NCBI GenBank assembly: GCA_964479625.1
Contig: CAYZMS010000004.1
Span: forward strand, 62,001 to 126,000
Length of the DNA: 64,000 nt
Source: CAYZMS01 sp964479625
GTDB lineage: Bacteria; Bacteroidota; Bacteroidia; Chitinophagales; Saprospiraceae
Reading direction: 5' to 3'
A model generated the notes under the pieces. The model made no database searches. It worked only from the letters and a program-made list of their open reading frames with translations, and was not told the DNA's origin. A program made the position numbers and the translations under genes. Positions 44,016 through 52,309 of this stretch are shown here, piece by piece; the first letter of the stretch is position 1; the number at the start of each line of letters is the position of its first letter.

Positions 44016-44071
44016 AAGGAAAAAATTGGGTTATGAAGTAATGAAATACCTTACGGATATTTTGGGTAAAG

Positions 44072-44677
44072 TTAAAAAATAAAACCGGCGCTAATAACTA
44101 ACTGATCATTTTGATGTCCACTTAAGTCGGTGTAATAACTGCTTAGCCCGAGGTCATAGCGCACATCCAGGGTGATAATAGTAAAATCAAAGCCCAATCC
44201 GGCACAGGCGGACAGTTGAAAATCGTTGATTTGCTCCTTGCCGAACCCAATGCTGTCAGGCTCCTTAACACTTAGCACTACTTCAGGCACCAGACCCGCC
44301 TTGACATGCACCCGGATCAAACTGGCCAAACTGGTTAAATAATAGCCGGCCTGTAAAGGGAATTTGAGTGACTTAACCCTTGCTTCTTCTTCCAGAAGTA
44401 CGGGGCTATCCAGCATAGAAATTGCTACTGTGGAGGTGTGGTAGTGGATACCCGGATGCCAGAAAAATGCAGAAAAATTTTCAAAACGAACATCTATTCC
44501 GGCGTTAAACCCGCCTTTGCTCTCCAGTTCCTGGTCCGGGCTCATGGAATCGACCTCTAGGAAAGATTGATTGCCTCCCACCTTAAGACTAAGGCGTGCC
44601 TGGCCTGTTGCAGGAGTGGTTCCTGCGATAAACAATAGAGCGGATAGCAGCACCCAATGAATTGGTAAGCATTTCAT
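44072..44677 (-). CDS. Outer-membrane beta-barrel protein (PorT/OmpA-barrel-like)
   Basis: 201 residues. A signal peptide (about 1-25, ending ATGQA) is followed by alternating hydrophobic strands: 'ARLSLKVGGNQSFLEVD', 'GGFNAGIDVRFENFSAFFWHPG', and a final 'DQLVISAGFIF' with a C-terminal Phe. This is the pattern of small eight-stranded barrels of the PorT / outer-membrane-beta-barrel families common in Bacteroidota. No specific function can be assigned. Its start lies 3 bases after the stop of the upstream kelch-like gene, so the two are probably one transcription unit. Confidence 0.78.
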   Translation of the reverse strand: MKCLPIHWVLLSALLFIAGTTPATGQARLSLKVGGNQSFLEVDSMSPDQELESKGGFNAGIDVRFENFSAFFWHPGIHYHTSTVAISMLDSPVLLEEEARVKSLKFPLQAGYYLTSLASLIRVHVKAGLVPEVVLSVKEPDSIGFGKEQINDFQLSACAGLGFDFTIITLDVRYDLGLSSYYTDLSGHQNDQLVISAGFIF

Positions 44678-44680
44678 ATA

Positions 44681-45490
44681 TCAATTATTTTCGATCTGAT
44701 TAATCTTTTGCTGTATCCTTGTTGGTAGCAGCTCTCCAAAATAATCCCGCAACTCCTCCAAAGAATACCAAACCCGAAGGTCACGGATTTGGGCCTCTTG
44801 TCTTTCCCCCTGTAACTGGAAGGTGCGGGTCTCTCTGGGAAAGGACCATTCCTGGTATTCGGGTACATGACCGTGCGGACCTAATTGCTTGGCCCGTTTC
44901 CCTCCCAGCAGGAAGAAGTCTGTCCCGTTGAAATCAAGAATGGCGTCAAAGAGTTCGAATTCCGGTTCACAAAATTGGACGATATCTCCCTTCGGAGGCT
45001 TCCCGGCCTGAATGGCTTCTATAGTTTCCCTTAAATATATGACCGTAAGATAGGGAAGGGTAATAAAGCGTTGCTGTTCTTCACTAAAACCATAGCCTCC
45101 CGCTAGATAAAGCTTGTTGCTATCCTGAAAATAGGCCATACCACTACTGGACATTTGCTCGCTGATGGGCCCACCCAGGTTGCCGTCGGCATAGGCTTCT
45201 GCTCTTCTTCGCCGGGTGTCGATCAGGATAATATCCGTATTGGGGTAAGCCGAAGGGTATTCTTTTACCTGATCCATTTCGATAAGGCCACCGAAAATGA
45301 GCCAGTACTCGTCCAGTTGAGCTACGGCATAAGCGTGCATTTGATCGAGGCCGGGATAAAGGTCGATCACATTCGATGGTAAGGGAGCTTTTTGTCCGGA
45401 GGTCATAGGAGGAAATCCGACGGTTAAGAGAAGCAGGAAGAAAAAGTTTCTAACTACGAAGTTGATTGGGTATTGCTTTCTACAGTACAC
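44681..45490 (-). CDS. Secreted kelch-like hypothetical protein
   Basis: 269 residues with a signal peptide (about 10-33, ending TSGQ). It has three or four kelch-like blades: 'AYAVAQLDEYWLIFGGLI', 'SSGMAYFQDSNKLYLAGGYG' and 'AILDFNGTDFFLLGGKRA' share the hydrophobic-strand plus Gly-Gly pattern. The C-terminal third is helical and charged. A full propeller would need more blades, so it may oligomerise or be an incomplete propeller. It is co-transcribed with the beta-barrel gene downstream. A surface binding role for the pair is a guess; I do not recognise a named family. Confidence 0.65.
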   Translation of the reverse strand: MYCRKQYPINFVVRNFFFLLLLTVGFPPMTSGQKAPLPSNVIDLYPGLDQMHAYAVAQLDEYWLIFGGLIEMDQVKEYPSAYPNTDIILIDTRRRRAEAYADGNLGGPISEQMSSSGMAYFQDSNKLYLAGGYGFSEEQQRFITLPYLTVIYLRETIEAIQAGKPPKGDIVQFCEPEFELFDAILDFNGTDFFLLGGKRAKQLGPHGHVPEYQEWSFPRETRTFQLQGERQEAQIRDLRVWYSLEELRDYFGELLPTRIQQKINQIENN

Positions 45491-45754
45491 GAATCGAAAT
45501 TTTAAGTTTTACCGGTGATCCTGATCTCTTCCCACTCCCAGGCAGACAAGGGGAGGGTAACTCCATTTTCTCCAGGCCTTTCGAATCAGTACCTGCAGCC
45601 TTGCTTGATAGGAAAGGTAAGTCTTTTTAGCCTACAAATACAAGGCAGAGGAAAGCGAAAAGTCATGGAAAGCTATGACCCTGGTCATTTGAATCCGCGA
45701 GATAAACAACTACTTTGAATTCGAGTACTTCCACTCTCCAACTAAAACGCGTTT

Positions 45755-46042
45755 ATGAACTTCAACGGTATTTCTTTTCAAGATGATTTCCGGCGTATCA
45801 AGATCCTGGGGGTCGGAGCCGCAGTGGATAAGGCGCTCTTGCTTTCCGTAGAGTCTGCCATAAGGGAGACCAATATTCCGGTCGAAATTGAGATGGTCAC
45901 CGACCTGGAGCGTTTGCTAAAATCTGGAGTGGAAGCTATACCCGCCCTGATCGTAGACGGTACGGTCGTCAGTACCGGAAAGCTCTTATCCATGCAAGAT
46001 ATCATTGGCTTTTTGACAAAGTCAAGCTTGGCATTACCATAG
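45755..46042 (+). CDS. Thioredoxin-fold protein (redox-active disulfide protein type) lacking the CxxC motif
   Basis: 95 residues matching the small thioredoxin-like family typified by archaeal 'redox-active disulfide protein 2' (Thioredoxin_3). The pattern K-I-L-G-x-G at 16-21, 'VTDLERLLKSGVEAIPALIVDG' with cis-Pro P63 (in outline) and 'VVSTGKLLS' are all in place. At the active site the family motif GxGCxxCxxL reads GVGAAVDKAL here: A22 and D25 replace both cysteines, and the whole protein has no cysteine. It therefore cannot do thiol-disulfide exchange and may have become a binding or structural protein. Start ATG 45755. No redox partner gene is adjacent. Confidence 0.7.
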   Translation: MNFNGISFQDDFRRIKILGVGAAVDKALLLSVESAIRETNIPVEIEMVTDLERLLKSGVEAIPALIVDGTVVSTGKLLSMQDIIGFLTKSSLALP

Positions 46043-46148
46043 AATTCCTTTAATTTAAGAGAGAATCGATTGAAATGAAGATAAGGGGCCCCGGCAGGAA
46101 GGAATTGGTTACTTCTTTCCCTTCCGGCCCGCCAGAGAACTATTCCAA

Positions 46149-46520
46149 TTGGCACAATCGAACTGGCATTTTCACAGTGATACCGGACAAACCTATCTGG
46201 TGGGCATGTATCATGGCTCAGACAGTGGCCATGTCATGGTACATTGCAACAACAAGGTGATCCTGATCGATTTTAATGTACTTAGGCCCAAAACTTATCA
46301 TTTTTTCATTGAGGACGAATTATGTGAACTCGCTATCGAACAAGAGGGTAGCGGGTATTCTTATGATCTTTCCATCAATAAAAAGGCTGATACGCATAAA
46401 AACCGTCACCGGCAGGTAGTGGACCGGTGGGAAAAGCGAAGGATGCTGATCGGTGGAGGCATTGTATTCTTTCTTTTGCTTTTCTGGGCCTTGCTTTTTA
46501 TGAGAGGGCTCTTAAATTAG
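46149..46520 (+). CDS. Hypothetical protein with C-terminal transmembrane helix
   Basis: About 123 residues in the version starting at TTG 46149; the frame is open upstream to a stop at 46071, without an ATG. A soluble N-terminal part of beta character ('TYLVGMYHGSDSGHVMVHCNN', in outline) precedes a basic segment and one hydrophobic helix (about 100-118) ending in a short basic tail. This looks like a tail-anchored or C-in membrane protein. I do not recognise the family. It follows the thioredoxin-fold gene by 106 bases; whether they cooperate is unknown. Confidence 0.6.
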   Translation: MAQSNWHFHSDTGQTYLVGMYHGSDSGHVMVHCNNKVILIDFNVLRPKTYHFFIEDELCELAIEQEGSGYSYDLSINKKADTHKNRHRQVVDRWEKRRMLIGGGIVFFLLLFWALLFMRGLLN

Positions 46521-46685
46521 CAGTACTTTCAGTTATACCAAATTATTCGATGCTCACCAGCTAGAAATGGCTGCCATATGTAGGTTTAATATAAAGAGAA
46601 GGTTTTTTGATGAGGGCTTAACTGCAGTGGAATGGCTACGATTATTATCTTGAGTAATTTATTCCTAAAATAATTTATTACCTAC

Positions 46686-47282
46686 TTGGAACGACTTACC
46701 CAACATATCGAAAGCCTGGTTTTTACGGCCGACGCCCCCATCACCCGCAAGGAGATCAAAGACTGCCTGGAGGAAAGTCTCGGTCTGAAATTTCCCAATG
46801 AAGAACTGGAAGAACAACTGGACCTTATCCGGGAACGCTACCAAAGTGATCATTTTGCCTTCGAACTGGTGGAGATAGCAGAAGGCTTCCAGTTTCTTAC
46901 CAAAGGGGCCTATCATGGCACTGTGGAAACTTATCTTCGCCAAAAAACGAAAAAACGACTTTCTAGGGCTGCATTGGAAACCCTTTCGATTATTGCCTAC
47001 AAGCAACCGGTTTCCAAATCCGAACTGGAGAAGATCAGAGGGGTTAGTTGTGATTATTCCGTGCAAAAACTCCTGGAAAAAGAACTGGTCTCCATTACAG
47101 GTCGAAGTGAAGGACCGGGAAGGCCATTGCTTTACGGGACCAGCGACAAATTCATGGATTATTTTGGATTGAAAAGTTTACGGGACCTCCCTCAACCCAA
47201 GGATTTCAAGCAACCGGATCAAACCATAGGGGAGCAGGCTCCCATTGAAGAGTTGATGGATCGTTCAACGGAGGAAGAATAA
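46686..47282 (+). CDS. scpB: Segregation and condensation protein B
   Basis: 198 residues made of two winged-helix domains: 'IESLVFTADAPITRKEIKDCL' at the start (in outline), then 'LSRAALETLSIIAYKQPVSKSELEKIRGV', the most conserved ScpB stretch (about 94-122, given in outline), and 'GRSEGPGRPLLYGTSDKFMDYFG' (about 138-160). ScpB binds ScpA and the SMC ATPase to compact and segregate the chromosome. scpA is not in the window. The start is TTG at 46686, the only initiation codon just before the conserved helix. Confidence 0.94.
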   Translation: MERLTQHIESLVFTADAPITRKEIKDCLEESLGLKFPNEELEEQLDLIRERYQSDHFAFELVEIAEGFQFLTKGAYHGTVETYLRQKTKKRLSRAALETLSIIAYKQPVSKSELEKIRGVSCDYSVQKLLEKELVSITGRSEGPGRPLLYGTSDKFMDYFGLKSLRDLPQPKDFKQPDQTIGEQAPIEELMDRSTEEE

Positions 47283-47305
47283 ATAGTGTTAGTAAAGAAA
47301 AAAGT

Positions 47306-47827
47306 ATGTCTAAAGAAGCTCCCCTGGTAAATCGTGTAGTGCAAAGCGGTCTGATCACACTGAATATGGAAAATTGGTTTCCGGAGGCTGTTCCAGTCCA
47401 TTTTGACCTTAAGAACTACCTCTTCAAGGAGTTGATTCTGAAGGAAAAGGAGTTTAGGGCAGCCCTTAAGGCGCACGACTGGTCTTCATACGAAGGACAA
47501 GCCCTGCTTGTTTATTGCTCTACGGATGCCATTATTCCGGTTTGGGCATATATGCTGGTGGCTACCTATGCCGAACCGCACGCCAGTGTAATTTTTCAGG
47601 GTGACGAACAAGCCTATTATGCCTGGTTTTTGGATCAAAAGATCCAGAGCCTGGATGTAGAACCTTATCGCGATCAGCGGGTGGTGATCAAGGGGTGTAG
47701 CGATCGACCCGTTCCCCCTGCGGCCTATTTGAAGCTTACGGCAAAGTTGAGGCCTGTAAGCCGTAGCATAATGTACGGAGAACCCTGTTCTACTGTACCC
47801 ATTTATAAACGACCGAAAGTGGAATAA
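47306..47827 (+). CDS. DUF2480 family protein
   Basis: 173 residues matching a Bacteroidota-specific family of unknown function. Recognisable features are 'LVNRVVQSGLITL' at the N-terminus, 'LFKELILKEKEFR', 'WSSYEGQALLVYCSTDAIIPVWAYML' (in outline) and 'IKGCSDRPVPPAAYLKLT', with conserved cysteines in the latter two. It is cytoplasmic by prediction. The gene lies 23 bases after scpB and 3 bases before the lytic transglycosylase, so it probably belongs to one operon with them. Confidence 0.88.
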   Translation: MSKEAPLVNRVVQSGLITLNMENWFPEAVPVHFDLKNYLFKELILKEKEFRAALKAHDWSSYEGQALLVYCSTDAIIPVWAYMLVATYAEPHASVIFQGDEQAYYAWFLDQKIQSLDVEPYRDQRVVIKGCSDRPVPPAAYLKLTAKLRPVSRSIMYGEPCSTVPIYKRPKVE

Positions 47828-47830
47828 AAC

Positions 47831-48760
47831 ATGAAAAGTGGATTTAAGTGGTTTATTGGGGTCAGTTCATTTTTTGGCTTACTCTTTTTCATTTCTTCCT
47901 TCGGAAACCCGAAGTCTACAAAGGAAGGGACGGTTGCCCCTGAGGTGGAGGATGAACGCAGCCTTCCGCAGATCGTCCGTTCGGTAACCCTGGAAAAGGA
48001 TTTTATCTTCGCCGGGGAAAAAGCGCCCCTGCAAAATTTTGATGCACAGGAGCGCCTGGAAAGGGAGTTATTGGTCAACTCTTACTGGCACTCCAGTACC
48101 ATACTCAACCTGAAGGCCTCCGGTCGTTATTTTCCGGTAATGAAACCCATACTTGCCAGGCATGGTGTCCCCGAGGATTTTGTCTACCTGGCGGTGGCGG
48201 AGAGCAATCTAAGAAATGCCGTATCTCCCGCCGGAGCTAAAGGGCTTTGGCAATTTATGAAGTCTGCCGGTGAGCATTTCGACCTGGAGATCAACTCAGA
48301 GGTGGACGAACGCTACCACCTCGAAAAATCTACCGAAGCGGCCGCACGATACTTGCGTCAGTTGCACGAACGGTTTGGGAGCTGGACATTGGCTGCCGCC
48401 GCTTACAATGCCGGGCCAACCAAGATAAGCAGCCTGTTAAAAGAGCAGCGGGCAGTGACTTATTACGACCTCAACCTGAATGAGGAAACCTCCCGTTATG
48501 TTTTTCGGCTTTTTGCAATTAAGGAAATATTCGAAAACTCCCGTCAGTATGGCTTCTACCTGACCGAAGAAGATTATTATCAACCACTGGAAGATTACAC
48601 GGTGGTCAAAGTGAATAGTTCGGTGGAGAACCTGGGAGATTTTGCCAATAAATACGGCACTTCCTATCGCTTACTAAAGGTCTATAACCCCTGGTTGATC
48701 GATGCTACCCTTTCCAACCGATCCCGTAAGACCTATGAGATAAAGGTACCAAAACAGTAG
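47831..48760 (+). CDS. Lytic transglycosylase (SLT, MltD-like) with C-terminal LysM-like domain
   Basis: 309 residues. An N-terminal hydrophobic signal/anchor (about 5-24) is followed by an SLT domain (about 100-240) with the catalytic glutamate E124 in 'AVAESN'. The family signatures 'SPAGAKGLWQFM' and 'ALAAAAYNAGPTKI'-type motif ('LAAAAYNAGPTKIS' near 193) follow. The last 50 residues ('VNSSVENLGDFANKYGTSY...VYNPWL') fit a LysM peptidoglycan-binding repeat. It cleaves the MurNAc-GlcNAc bond of peptidoglycan in the periplasm with 1,6-anhydro formation. Three bases after DUF2480. Confidence 0.92.
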   Translation: MKSGFKWFIGVSSFFGLLFFISSFGNPKSTKEGTVAPEVEDERSLPQIVRSVTLEKDFIFAGEKAPLQNFDAQERLERELLVNSYWHSSTILNLKASGRYFPVMKPILARHGVPEDFVYLAVAESNLRNAVSPAGAKGLWQFMKSAGEHFDLEINSEVDERYHLEKSTEAAARYLRQLHERFGSWTLAAAAYNAGPTKISSLLKEQRAVTYYDLNLNEETSRYVFRLFAIKEIFENSRQYGFYLTEEDYYQPLEDYTVVKVNSSVENLGDFANKYGTSYRLLKVYNPWLIDATLSNRSRKTYEIKVPKQ

Positions 48761-48888
48761 GAGGATGGCCTTTCCCGATTCTATCGCTTCCCGCAGATGG
48801 TTTGTCGCGGATGTTTCTTGTACTGTACCGTTCACCCTTCTGCCTTTCGAGCTGCTAAAGAACCCGGGCACCCATGCGCTAGATGCTG

Positions 48889-51855
48889 TTATCTGCCCGA
48901 ATAGGTAGAGCGGAACCACTCCTTGTAGCCTGCCATGGTCTTGGAACGTAATAATTCCCGGTAATTGTCGGTGTTTACCGCAAAGAGGTCGTAGTCTACG
49001 CTTTTGGGGACAAAGTCCGATTGATTCTGTTCGGCGCTTTGGTAGTAGTTCATGGCGTCATCCCGATTCCGGAAGCGACGTACGATCAGCAGTGGTTGCC
49101 GGTTGTTAGGATCTGCGCCCAAAAAAATATTGGAAATGCGCAACCTGGCCAGTTGGTGATAATCCTGATTGAAATCGGATAATTTGGCCTTCATGGCGTT
49201 CAGGTCCACTTCCTGATTAAAGGCCAGTATGATGTAGTGGGTTTGGTTGTCGGCAAGGTTGAAGCGGTCTTGATTATTGAGGGCACCATTTTCCGTAATG
49301 GTTGGGCCTGTTGCCCCCCCACCGAGCAAGCGTAAGATCTCCCGTGCCTGGCGCGCCTCATCTGAGTTGGGGTAGCGTCCGATGACGTCATTCAGGGTGC
49401 GCTTATAGGCATCTTCTCCTTCGAGTTTTCCCACACACAGGGCGGTCAGTAGAGCAAAGCGCGGTTGCAGGGCATTCTGCCCCCCAAATTTGGACTGGGA
49501 CTGTTCAGCCATTTGCAAAGCCCTTTGAGCATCCCCATCCTGCAGGGCCTGATAGGCTTCCTGATAGTAGCTGTTCATGGCCCGCTCCATGTCCATTAGT
49601 TTATCCGCATAGGAGGGGTCCTGAATGATCTTGGCAAAGTCGGAGCCAGCGTAGCGCCGCTGGATCTTTTCGGCATAGGCCTGCGCCTGGGCCCGGTTTC
49701 CGACCTCATTATGCGCCAGGTAGAGGTAATACCAGGAGTCCAGTTCAAAATTATTTCGGGGGAAGTTGGTATCCAGTGTTTCCAGGGCTTCTATGGCCTT
49801 GAGGTTGTTTTCGAGGCGATCGCGATACAAGCTGCCCAATTTGAAATACAATTCCGCCAGTTGAATTTCCAACACCCGGCTTTCTGCTTCGGATCGGGGT
49901 ACGCCCTCCAGTATCTTTTTGACATCTTCCTCTGTCAGGGCGTCTGCGGCTGTAGTAACGGATTCCGAGCTGAGGCTTCCATTGCTGACATCTGCTGTAA
50001 AGTCCCCGATCTGGTTGGCAGCAGACCGTCGCCAATTGTCGGTAAGCTCCCGTGTTCCCCATTTCGAAAGGAACTCTCGTTTACCCCGGCGAACCCCCCG
50101 GTCATCATAGGCAAAGAAATCCGAGGGGGCCTGGAGGGCCGGGCCACTGTTATTGACGGGCCGCACCGTACTAGCTGCTCTTGTGGATTGACTGGCGGTA
50201 ATTGCTGCCAATTCCTGTTCCTGTTCCTTTTTGCGAATCTCATAGGCCAGTTGCCGCAATTCGGCTTCGCTTTTAGCGCCAAGGGTCAAAAGGCTATCCT
50301 TTAATTCGATCTGAGCGATCGTTTCTGCGATATCCTTTAAGCTATTGCGCATACGTTCGGCCGTTTCATACCGGGGATCCTGTGATTGCATAAATTGGAG
50401 GGAACTGTCGGCATAAGCATGGGCGGCGACATAATTCTCATCCTTCATATAAAGCTGTGCCAGGGTGAAATGGCTCTCGGCCTGCTGAAAAGCATTGCCG
50501 ATATTGTTGGCCAGGGAGAGCTTTAAGTTGGTAATAGCGGCAAATCGGTCTCCTGCCTTCAGGTCAATTTGTGCCAGGGCGTAGTAGATCTTATCTTTAA
50601 ACTCCTCATTCTTATCGTCGTTGAGTAGTTTGTTGAGTTTAGCCCGCGCAGCGTCGGCAGTAGCTCTGCCGCTTAGCCATTCATTCTGCGCCATATTCAT
50701 TTTTGCGCTGAATTCCATTTCATAATCATTCGAGAACCGGAGCACATTTTCATAGGCAGCCAGGGCTTCGGCCTCCCGGCCAAGCTCCTGGTTCAGTTGG
50801 GCGGCCAGGAAGGAAAAGCGGGCCTTGTTCTTTCGGTCGTTACCAAGTTCGACAGCCCGGTTTAGGGATTCTACCGCCAGGGCATTTTCTTCCCGGATGA
50901 GGTAGTAATAAGCCCAGGCTGGCCAAAGGCCCCGTTGTACATCAGGGAAGGTGTGCTCGCTTTCGGTCAGTTCTTGCAGCAAGCGGGCCGCCTGGTCAAA
51001 TTTATCGCGTTCGATCAGGGTACGGGCAAGCCAGAGTTGGGCCATCTGGTGGGCGGGCTTGTGTTTCATGAAATAGCTTGGATAGTCTTCTTCCTGGTCT
51101 TTCACTTCTGGGGCTGCTTCCAATACCTTTTCCTCATCCGGCGCTTCCGCTTCTGCTGTAGGGTTGATCTTATTGGATTTACTTTTCTCGGGAGCATCCT
51201 CGGTATCGTCCTTTTTGAAAAAGTCGGGGGGAGGGGTTTTCCCCTTCTTGATCATTCGGTTATACTTTTTTCGGAGTTTATCCGCTTCTTTTGCTTCCTT
51301 TTTCTTTTCCTTTTTTCGCTCTTTGGCCAGCTTTTCTTTTTCCTTTCGGGTCAGTTCCTGGCTGTCCAATTCTTCGAGATTTTCGCTGCGGTCTTTTTTC
51401 TTTTTCTTCTTCGCTTCTTCTTCCTTGGGGTCGAATTCGTTGAGCATATAGCGAAAGGTCGCCTCAGCAGATTCGAAATCTTTTTTCAGGTATTGGGCTT
51501 TTCCCAAAAGGAGGTAGCAATCATCATCCCAGTTGCTGCCGGGATACAAGGCTACTACCCGGGCTACCTTTTCGATGGCTTTGTCCAGGTCGCCGGCTAC
51601 GGCAGAGGGGTTGCCGGCAGCCGCGTAGGCATAGATCGGTAATTGCAAGCTGTAATTGTCGACCTGTTGCTGCTCCAAAGATTCAATGCTGGTGGTTAGC
51701 AATTCTTCCGCATTGAAATATCCATTGAAATGGCTGTTGATATTTCGATACCCTTTGCTCAACCAGGAAAGGTCGTCTTTTTTCTTGGTGTTAACGCAAC
51801 CGCTAACCAAAAGGACCACGATCAGGGGTAGTGTATATTTTGAATAAACCGACAT
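48889..51855 (-). CDS. SprE/PorW-like TPR lipoprotein of the type IX secretion system
   Basis: 988 residues from the ATG at 51855, which places the lipobox VSGC (C20) correctly; an ATG at 51948 would bury it. After 'WLSKGYRNINSHFNGYFNAEEL', the N-terminal hallmark of SprE/PorW proteins (described in outline), there are many TPR repeats (about 85-140 and 265-560, 640-790). The C-terminal part ends with a globular region containing 'ILAFNQEVDLNAMK'. SprE/PorW is needed for T9SS function and gliding in Flavobacterium and Porphyromonas, where it links periplasmic and outer-membrane parts. This fits the T9SS cargo proteases in this window. A highly charged Lys/Glu-rich insert covers about 144-257. 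Confidence 0.85.
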   Translation of the reverse strand: MSVYSKYTLPLIVVLLVSGCVNTKKKDDLSWLSKGYRNINSHFNGYFNAEELLTTSIESLEQQQVDNYSLQLPIYAYAAAGNPSAVAGDLDKAIEKVARVVALYPGSNWDDDCYLLLGKAQYLKKDFESAEATFRYMLNEFDPKEEEAKKKKKKDRSENLEELDSQELTRKEKEKLAKERKKEKKKEAKEADKLRKKYNRMIKKGKTPPPDFFKKDDTEDAPEKSKSNKINPTAEAEAPDEEKVLEAAPEVKDQEEDYPSYFMKHKPAHQMAQLWLARTLIERDKFDQAARLLQELTESEHTFPDVQRGLWPAWAYYYLIREENALAVESLNRAVELGNDRKNKARFSFLAAQLNQELGREAEALAAYENVLRFSNDYEMEFSAKMNMAQNEWLSGRATADAARAKLNKLLNDDKNEEFKDKIYYALAQIDLKAGDRFAAITNLKLSLANNIGNAFQQAESHFTLAQLYMKDENYVAAHAYADSSLQFMQSQDPRYETAERMRNSLKDIAETIAQIELKDSLLTLGAKSEAELRQLAYEIRKKEQEQELAAITASQSTRAASTVRPVNNSGPALQAPSDFFAYDDRGVRRGKREFLSKWGTRELTDNWRRSAANQIGDFTADVSNGSLSSESVTTAADALTEEDVKKILEGVPRSEAESRVLEIQLAELYFKLGSLYRDRLENNLKAIEALETLDTNFPRNNFELDSWYYLYLAHNEVGNRAQAQAYAEKIQRRYAGSDFAKIIQDPSYADKLMDMERAMNSYYQEAYQALQDGDAQRALQMAEQSQSKFGGQNALQPRFALLTALCVGKLEGEDAYKRTLNDVIGRYPNSDEARQAREILRLLGGGATGPTITENGALNNQDRFNLADNQTHYIILAFNQEVDLNAMKAKLSDFNQDYHQLARLRISNIFLGADPNNRQPLLIVRRFRNRDDAMNYYQSAEQNQSDFVPKSVDYDLFAVNTDNYRELLRSKTMAGYKEWFRSTYSGR

Positions 51856-51965
51856 GGTATATTTTTTCGAAAATATCAGTTGTTTGCTCATAGTTTGGAT
51901 CGCAAATGGGGTACTCTGTGCCAACAATAATACTGTTGCTGAAACCAATCCCTGAATTAGTGTGG

Positions 51966-51973
51966 CAAAGGTA
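51966..51973 (-). promoter_or_regulatory. Bacteroidota -7 box upstream of the SprE/PorW-like gene
   Basis: TACCTTTG on the minus strand fits TAnnTTTG, about 110 bases before the chosen ATG. No clear -33 partner. Confidence 0.4.
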
Positions 51974-52265
51974 CAAAGAATGTAATGGACCTGCTGATAT
52001 CCCCTCCCCGGCAGTCTGCACCTAATGTAGAAAACTCTTTAGCGAGGTTTTTATTTTGGTGAGGGCTCATCTTTAATTCAGAACAAGTGGTGTCAAAAAG
52101 TATTTTTGGTTTTGCATACAACAAAAACCTGCTTATCCTAAGGAATTAATACACCAACGGTCCTTTGGGAGTTGAGCAGGTATTATTTTTTGGATGTTTT
52201 ATGCGGCGGCGGCAGTTCGTAATTGAGCACTTGCTTTCCCGCTTTTTACTTGTCGAAATAATACC

Positions 52266-52273
52266 TAATTTTG
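52266..52273 (+). promoter_or_regulatory. Bacteroidota -7 box upstream of the M23 peptidase gene
   Basis: TAATTTTG fits TAnnTTTG and lies 36 bases before the ATG at 52310. The -33 region is T-rich (CTTTTTAC) without an exact TTTG. Confidence 0.5.
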
Positions 52274-52309
52274 CCCTTTCTAAATCGGTAGAGGTTCAAA
52301 AGTGATCGT

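Larger units (their letters stand above)
51856..52309. other. Divergent intergenic region between SprE/PorW-like and M23 genes
   Basis: About 450 bases with promoter boxes facing both ways (listed separately). No ORF of recognisable identity. The open frame extending the minus-strand gene to 51948 is not supported as coding. Confidence 0.5.

Noticed and set aside
51856..51948. 31-residue extension of the SprE/PorW-like protein
   Set aside because: It would place the lipobox at residue 51 instead of 20. The ATG at 51855 gives a proper lipoprotein signal.
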